Shown: positions 51,362 through 59,852 of the stretch, piece by piece | Layout of the letters: the number at the start of each line of letters is the position of its first letter | Position numbering within the stretch: position 1 is the first letter of the stretch | Assembly: GCF_014127485.1 (NCBI RefSeq) | Contig: NZ_CP059903.1 | Coordinates: 2,046,001 to 2,110,000, forward strand | DNA: 64,000 bases | Reading direction: 5' to 3' | Origin: Nocardioides dongkuii | GTDB lineage: Bacteria; Actinomycetota; Actinomycetes; Propionibacteriales; Nocardioidaceae | The notes under the pieces: generated by a model | The model's input: the letters and a program-made list of their open reading frames with translations, nothing else | What the model was told of the DNA's origin: nothing | Database searches by the model: none | Program-made: the position numbers and the translations under genes

Positions 51362-52963
51362 TCAGCGGGAGCGGCGCAACGGACCGACGACCCGGCGCAC
51401 CCGCCGGTGCACGAGCGCCGCGCGCGCGGCGTTCATGCCCGGGGCACCGTGCACCCCGCCGCCCGGGTGGGCCGAGGCGGAGCCGAGGTAGAGCCCCTTC
51501 ACCGGCGTCTCCGCGCGCCCCATGCCCGGGACCGGCCGGAAGACCAGTTCCTGGTGGATCTGGGCCGTGCCGCCGTTGATCCCGCCGCCGATCAGGTTGG
51601 CGTTCATCGACTCCATCTCGCGCGGGCCGAGCACCCGGCGGCCGACGACGCGGCTGCCGAACCCGGGCGCCAGCGCCTCGATCCGGGCCTGCATCCGGTC
51701 GGCGTACCGCTCGCAGTCGTCGCGGTCCCAGACCCCGCGGATGGTGCCGTCGCCGGCGTCGCGGACGACGTCCTGCGGCACGTGGCTGTAGGCCCACAAC
51801 GACTCGGTGTCGGAGGGGGAGCGGCTGGGGTCGCTGGTGGTCATCTGACCGGCGAGCATGAACGGCCGCGCCGGGATCGACTGCGAGGTCACCTGGTGCA
51901 GCGCCTCGCCCATCTGCTCGACGGAGTCGGCGACGTGGAAGGTGCCGGGGGCGTACGGCGGCGGGGTCTCCCACGGGATGGTGCTGTCCAGGGCCCAGTC
52001 GACCTTGACCGTGCCGGGGTCCATCTCGAAGGACCGCATCGACCGCATCGTGCGCGCCGGGAGGTCCTCGGCCGGCACCAGCCCGCCGTACAGGTTCGGG
52101 GCGGCGACGTCGGCGATCACCGCGTGCCGCGCGGCGTACCGCTCCCCGTTCGCCGTGCGTACGGCGGTCGCGCGGCCCCCGTCGACCTCGATCCGGGTCA
52201 CGGTGTTCTCGCAGAGGATCGCGCCGCCCAGCGAACGCACGCGGTCCGCCATGGCCTGGGTGAGCATCCCCGCGCCGCCCCGCGGCACCGGGAACCCCAC
52301 GGTCTGGCCGAGCATCGTCAGCAGGATGCCCATCAGCCCCGAGCCCGGCGCGTTGAGCGGGATGTCGGCGTGGCCGGCGTTGCCCGCGAGCAGGATCCGC
52401 GGGGCGAAGCCGCCGAACCGGTGCCGGCCGAGGTCGGCGGCCGGGGTCAGCATGGTGCGCACGAAGTCGAGCCCGCCGACCTTGGGCAACGTGGCGAGCG
52501 CCGCGAGGCCCGACCGCACCGGCGGGAACGGTGCCAGCAGGGCGCCGATGACGTGGTCGCCGATCCGGTCCCACTCCGCGCACAGCTGCAGCCAGGCCTC
52601 GCCGTCGCCGGGGTGCTGGGCCTCCATCAGCCCGGCGGTGACCTCGCGGTCGCGGTGCAGGATCGCCCACTCGCCCGACGGCAGCGGGTGGCCGAGCACG
52701 GCGGGTGCGTGGCACCACTCCAGGCCGTGCTGCTCGAGCCCGAACGAGCGGATCGTCGGGGAGATCGCGGCCAGCGGGTAGAACGCGCTGAAGGTGTCGT
52801 GCAGGTAGTCGCGGTGCACGTCGCTGTCGCTGCGCACCGCGCCGCCCACGTCCGGCTGGGCCTCCAGGACCAGCACCGACCACCCGGCGTCGAGGAGGTG
52901 GTTCGCGGCCACCAGCCCGTTGGGCCCGGCGCCGATGACGACGGCGTCGTACGTCGCGCTCAT
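51362..52963 (-). CDS. FAD-dependent oxidoreductase of the phytoene dehydrogenase-like (PYROXD2/CrtI-like) family
   Basis: 533 aa. Dinucleotide motif VVIGAGPNGLVAANHLLDAGWSVLVLEA and C-terminal LYLGSASAHPGGGVHGAPGMNAARAAL. It belongs to the broad carotenoid isomerase/desaturase superfamily but not to CrtI itself. GGAGG lies 9 bases before ATG 52963. It overlaps the upstream SDR gene by 4 bases and precedes crtB on the same strand, so a role in carotenoid or lipid oxidation is likely but unproven. Confidence 0.82.
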   Translation of the reverse strand: MSATYDAVVIGAGPNGLVAANHLLDAGWSVLVLEAQPDVGGAVRSDSDVHRDYLHDTFSAFYPLAAISPTIRSFGLEQHGLEWCHAPAVLGHPLPSGEWAILHRDREVTAGLMEAQHPGDGEAWLQLCAEWDRIGDHVIGALLAPFPPVRSGLAALATLPKVGGLDFVRTMLTPAADLGRHRFGGFAPRILLAGNAGHADIPLNAPGSGLMGILLTMLGQTVGFPVPRGGAGMLTQAMADRVRSLGGAILCENTVTRIEVDGGRATAVRTANGERYAARHAVIADVAAPNLYGGLVPAEDLPARTMRSMRSFEMDPGTVKVDWALDSTIPWETPPPYAPGTFHVADSVEQMGEALHQVTSQSIPARPFMLAGQMTTSDPSRSPSDTESLWAYSHVPQDVVRDAGDGTIRGVWDRDDCERYADRMQARIEALAPGFGSRVVGRRVLGPREMESMNANLIGGGINGGTAQIHQELVFRPVPGMGRAETPVKGLYLGSASAHPGGGVHGAPGMNAARAALVHRRVRRVVGPLRRSR

Positions 52964-53925
52964 CGGACCGCCACCTCCTGGACCATGCGGACCAGGTTGC
53001 GGGCCAGGCCGCCCAGGGCGCTGCCCTGGTCGCCGTGCACCTGGTTGCCGTCCTGCTGGGTGTCCAGGACGTTGCCGTTGTGCGGCTCGACCGGGCGGTC
53101 GAGGTCCTTCGCGGCGAGGTCGAAGAGCGGCGCGACGAGGGTGTCGTACACGGCGGGGAGGACGGCGAAGCCGAAGCGGATCACCTCGTTGGCCAGGCTC
53201 AGCTGGGAGCGCAGGCGGGGTCGGTCGAAGCTGTCGACGATCTGCTGCGCGACCCGTTCGGGGCTCGAGACCGGCGGCGGCGGTCGCCCCTCGAAGCCGG
53301 CGAAGTTCGCGGCCTGCTGGTAGATCGGGGTGTCCACACCGCCCGGGGCGACGTACTCGATGTGGACGTCGGGCAGGTCGCGGTTCTCCAGCTCGAGCTG
53401 GCGGCCGAGCGCACGGATGCCCCACTTGCTCACGACGTACGGGCTCATCGTCGGTACGGCGATGTGGCCGATCACCGAGCCGACCAGGACCAGCGTGCCC
53501 TCCTCCTGCGAGCGCAGCACCGGGATGACGTGGCGCGCCACGTTGACCGAGCCGAGCAGGTTGGTGCGGATCACGCCGTCGAAGACGTCGGCCGGCACCT
53601 CCTCGGTGCGCCCGTAGCTGACGACGCCCGCGCTGTTGACGACCGCGTCGAGCTGACCGTGCTCGGTGAGCACCGCCCGGACCACGTCGGCGACCTGCGC
53701 GTCGTCGCCCACGTCGGCGGTGAGCACCAGCGTCGACGCGGCGCCGGCCTCCTCGCACTCCGCCGCCGCCTCCTCCAGCGCCTCCCGGCCGCGGGCGACG
53801 AGGACGACGTGGTCGCCCGCCGAGGCTGCGCGGACCGCGGTCGCGCGGCCGATCCCGCTGGAGGCGCCGGTCACCACCACGACCCGGGGGTCGTGGTCGG
53901 ACGGGCTCGTGTCGTGCTCGCTCAT
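52960..53925 (-). CDS. SDR-family oxidoreductase
   Basis: 321 aa. VVVVTGASSGIGRATAVRA for NAD(P) binding, NSAGVVSYG, and catalytic VGSVIGH with YVVSK. C-terminal extension of about 80 residues is common in SDRs annotated near long-chain substrates. First gene of the minus-strand run that continues through the flavoprotein and into the crtB-crtI region. Confidence 0.85.
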   Translation of the reverse strand: MSEHDTSPSDHDPRVVVVTGASSGIGRATAVRAASAGDHVVLVARGREALEEAAAECEEAGAASTLVLTADVGDDAQVADVVRAVLTEHGQLDAVVNSAGVVSYGRTEEVPADVFDGVIRTNLLGSVNVARHVIPVLRSQEEGTLVLVGSVIGHIAVPTMSPYVVSKWGIRALGRQLELENRDLPDVHIEYVAPGGVDTPIYQQAANFAGFEGRPPPPVSSPERVAQQIVDSFDRPRLRSQLSLANEVIRFGFAVLPAVYDTLVAPLFDLAAKDLDRPVEPHNGNVLDTQQDGNQVHGDQGSALGGLARNLVRMVQEVAVR

Positions 53926-53999
53926 GCGCGGCAGGTACCCGCCCCGGGCGCTCCCAGAACGCGCGGGCCGTCGGGACCGGTTCGTGGCACCATGCGGAC

Positions 54000-54872
54000 A
54001 TGGGTCCCGTCCCGCGCGCGGGCACCCCGCTCGCGGCGGGCGTCCTGCTCCTCTCGCTGGCGGTCGGCTGCGCCGACGACGCCTCGGACGAGCGCGGGGG
54101 TCCCGAGGAGACCGCGCTGCCCGCCGGGCTCACGGCGTACGTCGACCAGTCGCGGATGCTGCGCCAGACCCGCACGGCGTTCGTCCGGCTGGTCAATGAG
54201 CCCGAGCGGTTCGTCACCGTGCTGCGCGCCGAGGTCTTCTCGCCCCGCTTCGGCGAGGTGACCTGGACGGGGGAGAAGACCTTCCAGAACGAGGCCGACC
54301 TGGAGTTCGAGGTGCCGACCGGGAGGTGCGGGGAGGGGTCGGACGCGGAGGTCCGGCTGACCTACCGCGTCGACGACGGCCCCGAGCAGGTCTCCGAGAC
54401 CACGGCCACCGACCGGTACGGCGCGATCGGGCTGTTCCTGGACCGGGACTGCGCGGCGCAGACCTTCGCCGAGGCGGCGACGCTCGACCTCGGGGAGACG
54501 CGCGTGGTGGGCCGGGGCCGGGAGTCGGTCTTCGAGCTGCCGGTCACGATGACCCCCACCGGCGAGCGGGACGACGTGGCGTTCGGGGGCTTCGAGGACA
54601 CCGTGCTGTTCCGGGGGACCGAGGGGTCACCGACGGTGGGCACGACCGCCCCGGTGCCGCTCGGCGTCGACGACCCGCCGGTCGAGGTCGTGCTGCGACT
54701 GGTGCCGACCCGGTGCGACCCGCACGCGCTGGCCGAGGACAAGGTGGGCACGCTCATCGGCGTGCGCACCCTGGCCCCGGGCCTCTCCGAGGTCGCGTCG
54801 TTCCACCTGCCGATCGGCGATGCCCGCCGAGGTGAGCTGCGCGGCTTCTTCGCCGTGCACTGCGGGCTCTGA
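54000..54872 (+). CDS. Lipoprotein, function unknown (290 aa)
   Basis: Signal peptide with lipobox LAVGC (Cys near residue 24) followed by an acidic linker DDASDERGG. The rest is beta-rich and contains two Cys near residues 103 and 151 that may pair (PTGRCGEG, LDRDCAAQTF) and a second pair (RCDPHAL, VHCGL). No family recognised. It diverges from the SDR gene with 74 bases between starts. Confidence 0.7.
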   Translation: MGPVPRAGTPLAAGVLLLSLAVGCADDASDERGGPEETALPAGLTAYVDQSRMLRQTRTAFVRLVNEPERFVTVLRAEVFSPRFGEVTWTGEKTFQNEADLEFEVPTGRCGEGSDAEVRLTYRVDDGPEQVSETTATDRYGAIGLFLDRDCAAQTFAEAATLDLGETRVVGRGRESVFELPVTMTPTGERDDVAFGGFEDTVLFRGTEGSPTVGTTAPVPLGVDDPPVEVVLRLVPTRCDPHALAEDKVGTLIGVRTLAPGLSEVASFHLPIGDARRGELRGFFAVHCGL

Positions 54873-54878
54873 CCCGAC

Positions 54879-55025
54879 TCAGCGCGGACGAGCCCCGCCA
54901 CCGCCACGGCGCTCCTGGATCTTCGCCATGGCGCCCTTGATCTTCGCCTGGTTGTGCGGCTTCCGCGCCTCGTCGTAGGCCTTCTTGACGACGCCGGCGG
55001 CTGCGAGCTTCTTCATGATTCCCAT
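54879..55025 (-). CDS. Small basic helical protein (48 aa)
   Basis: MGIMKKLAAAGVVKKAYDEA then RKPHNQAKIKGAMAKIQE and a Gly/Arg tail. Strongly basic amphipathic helix, start ATG 55025 (55016 also possible). No family known to me; ends 6 bases from the lipoprotein stop in convergent orientation. Confidence 0.5.
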   Translation of the reverse strand: MGIMKKLAAAGVVKKAYDEARKPHNQAKIKGAMAKIQERRGGGGARPR

Positions 55026-55168
55026 GAGCCAGCGGTACCCCGCGGGCCCGTCGGCATGAGTCGCGCGCCGCGCCGGGCCGTCGGTCGGGAGTCCGGCGAG
55101 CCGGACCATGTGGAAAGGTGCGGGCAGGCGCGCCCGGACGGACGCGCCACCGACCAGAGGAGACGAAC

Positions 55169-55603
55169 GTGCGGCGAATCGGGACGTGGACAGCGGCGGC
55201 AGTGCTCGGGATGGGCCTGCTGACCGGGTGCGGCGGCAGCGACACGGAGGCCTACTGCGACGGCCTCAAGGACGCCGAGCAGTCGCTCGCCGACGGCCCG
55301 GAGGGTGCAGACGGCTTCCGCGAGTACCAGGACACCGCCGAGCAGCTCGCCGACGACGCGCCCGACGAGGTGTCCGACGACTGGGAGAAGGTCCAGGACG
55401 CCACCCAGGACATGGAGGACCGGCTCGAGGACGCGGGTCTCTCGCTCGAGGACCTCGACGACCCCGAGGCGATGCAGGACGCCGACCCCGAGGCGCTCCA
55501 GACGCTCGGCGAAGAGATCGAGAAGATCAGCGCCGACATGGAAGAGGCCACGGACAACATCACCGAGCACGCCAAGGACGAGTGCGACGTCGACCTCAGC
55601 TGA
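55169..55603 (+). CDS. Acidic lipoprotein, function unknown (144 aa)
   Basis: GTG 55169 is chosen: GAGGAGA lies 7 bases upstream, and the shorter product begins with a proper signal peptide ending in LLTGC (Cys near residue 21). The mature part is very acidic and helical with heptad-like repeats of Asp/Glu (AEQLADDAPDEVSDDWEKVQ, LEDLDDPEAMQDADPEAL). Two further Cys (YCDGL near the N-terminus and ECDVDLS at the C-terminus) could form a disulfide. Confidence 0.72.
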   Translation: MRRIGTWTAAAVLGMGLLTGCGGSDTEAYCDGLKDAEQSLADGPEGADGFREYQDTAEQLADDAPDEVSDDWEKVQDATQDMEDRLEDAGLSLEDLDDPEAMQDADPEALQTLGEEIEKISADMEEATDNITEHAKDECDVDLS

Positions 55604-55620
55604 TCGACCGCTCCCCGGCT

Positions 55621-55659
55621 CGCGCCCGGGTCGTCACCGAGGGTGGCGGCCCGGGCGCG
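55621..55659 (+). terminator. Hairpin after the acidic lipoprotein gene
   Basis: CGCGCCCGGG (55621-55630) and CCCGGGCGCG (55650-55659), ten perfect pairs with a 19-base loop, starting 17 bases after the stop codon. Probable terminator. Confidence 0.55.
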
Positions 55660-55682
55660 CGGCCTCTCCGCCCGCGGCGTGC

Positions 55683-55736
55683 CCGGGACGTCGTACGAGC
55701 CGGCGGCAGTAGCGACCAGGTCGTATGACGTCCCGG
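55683..55736. promoter_or_regulatory. Long inverted repeat of unknown role
   Basis: CCGGGACGTCGTACGA (55683-55698) and TCGTATGACGTCCCGG (55721-55736) match at 15 of 16 positions with a 22-base spacer. It follows the terminator-like hairpin and lies about 50 bases before the TACACT promoter element of the CNNM operon. Could be an operator for that operon. Confidence 0.4.
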
Positions 55737-55789
55737 CGCGGCAGCGCGAGTCCGGCGCCCTGCATCGCGCAGGTCGCCGAGGAGGTCGG

Positions 55790-55795
55790 TACACT
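55790..55795 (+). promoter_or_regulatory. Probable -10 box of the CNNM operon
   Basis: TACACT within GAGGTCGGTACACTCGGG matches the actinobacterial sigma-A -10 consensus. It would give a 5' leader of about 85 bases before the first transporter gene. Confidence 0.4.
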
Positions 55796-55841
55796 CGGGC
55801 GACCTGGCCGACCCCTTTCGTGAGGACACCTAGCACCGCCC

Positions 55842-55889
55842 ATGGACGGCTCTCAAAGTAAGCAGCTCCCCGAGGGGGAGCACCGATGA
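55842..55889 (+). CDS. Putative 15-codon leader ORF before the CNNM transporter genes
   Basis: ATG GAC GGC TCT CAA AGT ... encodes MDGSQSKQLPEGEHR and stops at TGA 55887-55889, which overlaps the transporter ATG (ATGA). The region also folds GCTCCCC-GA-GGGGAGC across 55866-55881, covering the transporter's GGGGGAG ribosome site. Translation of the leader would open this hairpin, so coupled or regulated initiation is plausible. Its own ribosome site is weak. Confidence 0.4.
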   Translation: MDGSQSKQLPEGEHR

Positions 55890-57268
55890 TCACCGCTCTC
55901 CTGCTCCTGGCCCTGGCGCTGCTGCTGGTGGCGCTCTGCGGGATCTTCGTGGCAGCCGAGTTCTCCCTCGTGACCGTCGACCGCGGTCGTGTCGAGCAGG
56001 CTGCCGCCGGCGGAGACGTCAGCGCGCAGGGCGTCCAGACCGCCCTGCGGAGCCTGTCGACCCAGCTCTCCGGCGCCCAGGTCGGCATCACGCTGACCAA
56101 CCTCGGGATCGGCTTCCTGGCCGAGCCGGCGATCTCGGAGCTGATCCGCGGCCCGCTCGAGAGCGTCGGCACCCCCTCCGGCGCGGTCGGCCCGCTCGCG
56201 ATCGCGACCGGTCTGGTCCTCAGCACCGTGCTCACCATGCTGTTCGGCGAGCTGGTGCCCAAGAACTTCGCCATCGCCCTGCCGATGGAGACCGCGCGCG
56301 CCACCCAGGGCCCGATGCGGGCGTTCACGGCGATCAACAAGGTCCCGATCAAGCTGCTCAACGGCTCCGCCAACGCGCTCGTGCGCCGGCTCGGGATCGA
56401 GCCCCAGGAGGAGCTGCGCTCCGCGCGCAGCTCGAGCGAGCTGGCGTCGCTGATCCAGCGCTCGGCCACCGAGGGCACCCTGGACGCCGACACCGCCGAG
56501 CTGATGGAGCGCTCGGTGGAGTTCGGCACCCGCTCCGCCGGCGAGATCATGACGCCGCGGGTGCGGACCCACTCGCTTGACGTCAACGACCGCGCCAGCG
56601 CGGTCATCGAGCTGGCCCGGCAGACCGGGCACTCCCGCTTCCCGGTCCTCGACGCCGACGAGGTCGTGGTCGGCACCGTCCACGTCAAGCACGCCGTCGC
56701 GCTGCCGCTGCACGAGCGCTCGACGACCAAGGTCAAGCACCTGATGGCCAAGCCGATCGTCGTGCCCGACTCGCTGCGGCTCGACCCGCTGCTCGCGCTG
56801 CTGCGCGAGGACGGCTTCCAGATGGCCGTGGTGCTCGACGAGTACGGCGGGCAGGCCGGCATCGTCACCCTCGAGGACGTGATCGAGGAGATCGTCGGCG
56901 ACATCTCCGACGAGCACGACCGGCTCGGCGCCCGGGCCCGGCACCGCCGGGACGGGTCCTGGTCGCTGTCGGGGCTGCTGCGCCCCGACGAGATCGAGGA
57001 CATCACCGGCGTCCCGCTCCCCGACGACGAGGACTACGACACCGTGGCCGGCCTGGTCCTCAAGGTGCTCGGCCGGATCCCGGAGCGCGGCGACATCGCC
57101 GAGGTGCCGGTCCCGGACCGTTCCGACCCCGACGACCCGCGCCAGCGGCTCGCGGTGCTCAGCGTCGAGCACATGGACGGCCTGCGGGTCGACCGGCTCT
57201 CGCTGCGCGTGCTCGACGGGGAACCCGCCACCGACGCGCGGGGCGAGCGGACGGGGGACCGGTCGTGA
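55886..57268 (+). CDS. CNNM/CorC-family (HlyC/CorC) transporter
   Basis: 460 aa. N-terminal CNNM membrane domain (LCGIFVAAEFSLVTVDRGRVE, LSGAQVGITLTNLGIGFLAEPA), tandem CBS domains (SRFPVLDADEVVVGTVHVKHA, LDEYGGQAGIVTLEDVIEEIVGDI) and a C-terminal CorC_HlyC domain. CNNM proteins move Mg2+ or related cations and CBS domains often bind ATP-Mg. Overlaps the next gene by 4 bases. A leader ORF and a hairpin over the ribosome site precede it. Confidence 0.88.
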   Translation: MITALLLLALALLLVALCGIFVAAEFSLVTVDRGRVEQAAAGGDVSAQGVQTALRSLSTQLSGAQVGITLTNLGIGFLAEPAISELIRGPLESVGTPSGAVGPLAIATGLVLSTVLTMLFGELVPKNFAIALPMETARATQGPMRAFTAINKVPIKLLNGSANALVRRLGIEPQEELRSARSSSELASLIQRSATEGTLDADTAELMERSVEFGTRSAGEIMTPRVRTHSLDVNDRASAVIELARQTGHSRFPVLDADEVVVGTVHVKHAVALPLHERSTTKVKHLMAKPIVVPDSLRLDPLLALLREDGFQMAVVLDEYGGQAGIVTLEDVIEEIVGDISDEHDRLGARARHRRDGSWSLSGLLRPDEIEDITGVPLPDDEDYDTVAGLVLKVLGRIPERGDIAEVPVPDRSDPDDPRQRLAVLSVEHMDGLRVDRLSLRVLDGEPATDARGERTGDRS

Positions 57269-58314
57269 GCGACACCACCGCGATCCTCATCGCCGTCCTG
57301 CTGCTCGCGGCCAACGCCTTCTTCGTGGGCGCCGAGTTCGCGCTCGTCTCCGCCCGGCGCAGCCAGGTGGAGCCGCTGGCGCTGAACGGCTCCCGGATGG
57401 CGCGCACGACCCTGCACGCCATGGAGAACCTGTCGCTGATGATGGCCGGCGCCCAGCTCGGCATCACCATCTGCTCCGTCGGCCTGGGCGCCGTGGGCGA
57501 GCCCGCCGTCGCCCACCTGCTCGAGCCCGGCTTCGAGGCGCTGGGGCTCCCGCACGGGCTGGTCCACCCCGCGGCGTTCGTCGTCGCCCTCGGGGTGGTG
57601 GTCTTCCTGCACGTGGTGCTGGGGGAGATGGTCCCGAAGAACATCGCGATCGCCGGCCCCGAGCGCGCCGCCATCGTCCTGGGCCCGCCGATGCTCGGCG
57701 TGGTCACGGTGCTGCGCCCCGTGATCGTGGCGCTCAACGCCGTCGCCAACGGCACCCTGCGCCTGCTGCGCGTCGAGCCGCGCGACGAGGTGAGCTCCAG
57801 CTTCACCCGCGAGGAGGTCGCCGCGTTCGTGGAGGAGTCCCGCGGGGAGGGCCTCCTCGAGGAGCAGGAGTACGACCGGCTCGCCGGCGCCCTGGGCTTC
57901 ACCGAGAAGACCGTGGCGGCCGTGCTGATGCCCACCGCGACGCTGACGACCGTACGCCGCGGCTCGACCGCCGCCGACGTGGAGGCGCTGTGCGCGGTCA
58001 CCGGCTTCAGCCGGTTCCCGGTCGAGGCCGACGACGGCGAGCTGCTCGGCTACCTGCACATCAAGGACGTGCTGGAGCCCGACGAGGAGCGCCGCCAGCG
58101 GCCGGTCGAGGACAAGTGGATCCGCCCGTTCGCCCCGGTCACCCACGAGGACCTGCTCCACGACGCCCTCGAGCAGCTCCAGCGGCGCGGGGCGCACATG
58201 GCGCGCGTTGTGGACCCGGAGGGACGGACCCTCGGCCTGGCCACGCTCGAGGACGTCATCGAGGAGCTGATCGGCGAGATCCGCGACGCGGCCCACGCCG
58301 AGGACCCGGTCTGA
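57265..58314 (+). CDS. Second CNNM/CBS-domain transporter
   Basis: 349 aa paralogue of the upstream gene. Membrane domain (ANAFFVGAEFALVSARRSQVE, MAGAQLGITICSVGLGAVGEPA) and CBS pair (GFSRFPVEADDGELLGYLHIKD, ARVVDPEGRTLGLATLEDVIEELIG). It lacks the C-terminal CorC_HlyC domain. GTGA overlap with the first gene suggests the two proteins work as a heterodimer; this pairing is common in actinobacteria. Confidence 0.88.
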   Translation: MSDTTAILIAVLLLAANAFFVGAEFALVSARRSQVEPLALNGSRMARTTLHAMENLSLMMAGAQLGITICSVGLGAVGEPAVAHLLEPGFEALGLPHGLVHPAAFVVALGVVVFLHVVLGEMVPKNIAIAGPERAAIVLGPPMLGVVTVLRPVIVALNAVANGTLRLLRVEPRDEVSSSFTREEVAAFVEESRGEGLLEEQEYDRLAGALGFTEKTVAAVLMPTATLTTVRRGSTAADVEALCAVTGFSRFPVEADDGELLGYLHIKDVLEPDEERRQRPVEDKWIRPFAPVTHEDLLHDALEQLQRRGAHMARVVDPEGRTLGLATLEDVIEELIGEIRDAAHAEDPV

Positions 58315-58345
58315 CCCGCCCACGACTTATGGTGGCCACGGAGTG

Positions 58346-58984
58346 ATGGCCAGCGGTACCAGCGATGAGGAACGAAGGCAGTACGTGGCGGACGAGACGC
58401 GCACCAACCGCGTGTGGACGCTGCCCAACCTCCTGAGCGCGGTGCGCCTGGCCGGCGTCCCGGTCTTCCTGTGGCTGGTCCTGGGTCCCGAGGCCGACGG
58501 CTGGGCGCTCGCGCTCCTGATGGTCTCCGGGTTCACCGACTACGCCGACGGCTGGTTGGCGCGCCGGCTGAACCAGACCACGCTGCTCGGGCAGGTCCTC
58601 GACCCCGTCGCCGACCGGCTCTACATCCTCGCCGTCGTCGTCGGGCTGGCGATGCGCGACATCATCCCGTGGTGGCTGGCGATCTCGCTGCCGCTGCGCG
58701 ACCTGCTCATGTGGGGGCTGGTGCCGTTCCTGCGCACCCGCGGGTACAGCGCGCTGCCGGTGCACTTCCTCGGCAAGGCCGCGACGTTCAACCTGCTCTA
58801 CGCGTTCCCGCTCCTGCTCCTCGGCGACGGGGACGGCGTGGTCGCGACGCTCTCCGAGGTCTTCGGGTGGGCCTTCGCGTTCTGGGGCGTCGGCCTCTAC
58901 TGGTGGGCCGGCCTGCTCTACGCCTGGCAGGTCCGCAAGCTCCTCGCGACGACCGAGCGCCGCCCCCCGGTGCGCCATGAGTGA
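58346..58984 (+). CDS. CDP-alcohol phosphatidyltransferase (PgsA-like)
   Basis: 212 aa. Membrane enzyme with WTLPNLLSAVRLAGVPVFLW and the catalytic motif DYADGWLARRLNQTTLLGQVLDPVADR (DGxxAR...GxxxDxxxD). Start ATG 58346 (GTG 58343 also possible); TATGGT at 58328-58333 could be a -10 box close to the start. Equivalent position in Mycobacterium holds a PgsA-type gene (Rv1822). First gene of the conserved block running to the right end. Confidence 0.85.
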   Translation: MASGTSDEERRQYVADETRTNRVWTLPNLLSAVRLAGVPVFLWLVLGPEADGWALALLMVSGFTDYADGWLARRLNQTTLLGQVLDPVADRLYILAVVVGLAMRDIIPWWLAISLPLRDLLMWGLVPFLRTRGYSALPVHFLGKAATFNLLYAFPLLLLGDGDGVVATLSEVFGWAFAFWGVGLYWWAGLLYAWQVRKLLATTERRPPVRHE

Positions 58985-59852
58985 GCCGACCCCCGGACCG
59001 CGCGACCCGCGGCTGCCTCCCCGGGTGACGATGCCGCTGCTGACCCTGATCACCCAGCAGTCGATGGACGAGGACTACCTGCACGCCGCCGAGCGCCGGA
59101 TCGAGCGCGGTGCCGGGCCGCCGCGCGGCCGTCCGCGGCTCACCGGGGCGGTGGTGGTCGCCGTCTTCGGGCTGCTGATCTCGGTCGCCGCGGTGCAGAC
59201 CTCCCGCAACGCCGACGTCGAGAGCGAGGGCCGCGAGCAGCTGATCCAGCGGATCACCGAGGAGCGCACGGCCGTCTCGGGGCTCCAGGACCGGATCGCC
59301 CTGCTGCGCGAGCGCAACGCCGAGCTCGACGAGGGGCTGACCGAGGTCAGCGGCATCCTGCAGTCCGCGCGCGACGAGCTGCGCCGCGTCCAGGTCCGCA
59401 CCGGGTACGTCGAGGTCCGCGGACCCGGCGTACGGATGACGGTCGAGGACCCCGAGCAGGGGGACGAGGAGGTCCGCAAGGAGGACCTTTTCCTCCTCGT
59501 CAACGCGCTGTGGGCCGGCGGTGCGGAGGCGGTCTCGCTCAACGGGCAGCGGCTCAGCGTGCTCACCACGATCAGCAACTCCGACGTCGCGATCAACGTC
59601 GACTCCCGGGCGCTGCTGCCGCCGTACACCCTGCTGGCCATCGGGGACGGGGGCCGGCTGGCCGCCAACGTGTCCGACACGACCACGTTCGCGACGTTCG
59701 AGGCGGTACGCGAGCGCTACGGATTCGGCTTCACCATGCAGAATGAGGAGACGATCGTGCTTCCGGCCGCCCGGGAGAAGAGGCTGAGCTTCGCCACGCC
59801 GCTGACCGACGACGACGTCGACAAGCCCACCGACAAGGGGACCGCACCGTGA
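58977..59852 (+). CDS. DUF881 family protein
   Basis: 291 aa. Cytoplasmic N-terminus, one membrane helix (LTGAVVVAVFGLLISVAAVQ, near residues 56-75), a coiled-coil-like segment, then the DUF881 domain (VEVRGPGVRMTVEDPEQ ... LVNALWAGGAEAVSLNGQRLS). Function unknown; related to proteins of the cell-division region. Overlaps the upstream gene by 8 bases. Confidence 0.82.
   Translation: MSEPTPGPRDPRLPPRVTMPLLTLITQQSMDEDYLHAAERRIERGAGPPRGRPRLTGAVVVAVFGLLISVAAVQTSRNADVESEGREQLIQRITEERTAVSGLQDRIALLRERNAELDEGLTEVSGILQSARDELRRVQVRTGYVEVRGPGVRMTVEDPEQGDEEVRKEDLFLLVNALWAGGAEAVSLNGQRLSVLTTISNSDVAINVDSRALLPPYTLLAIGDGGRLAANVSDTTTFATFEAVRERYGFGFTMQNEETIVLPAAREKRLSFATPLTDDDVDKPTDKGTAP

Noticed and set aside
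55796..55885. M-box or yybP-ykoY riboswitch before the CNNM genes
   Set aside because: The conserved core motifs of those riboswitches are not visible; only the hairpin and leader ORF are supported.
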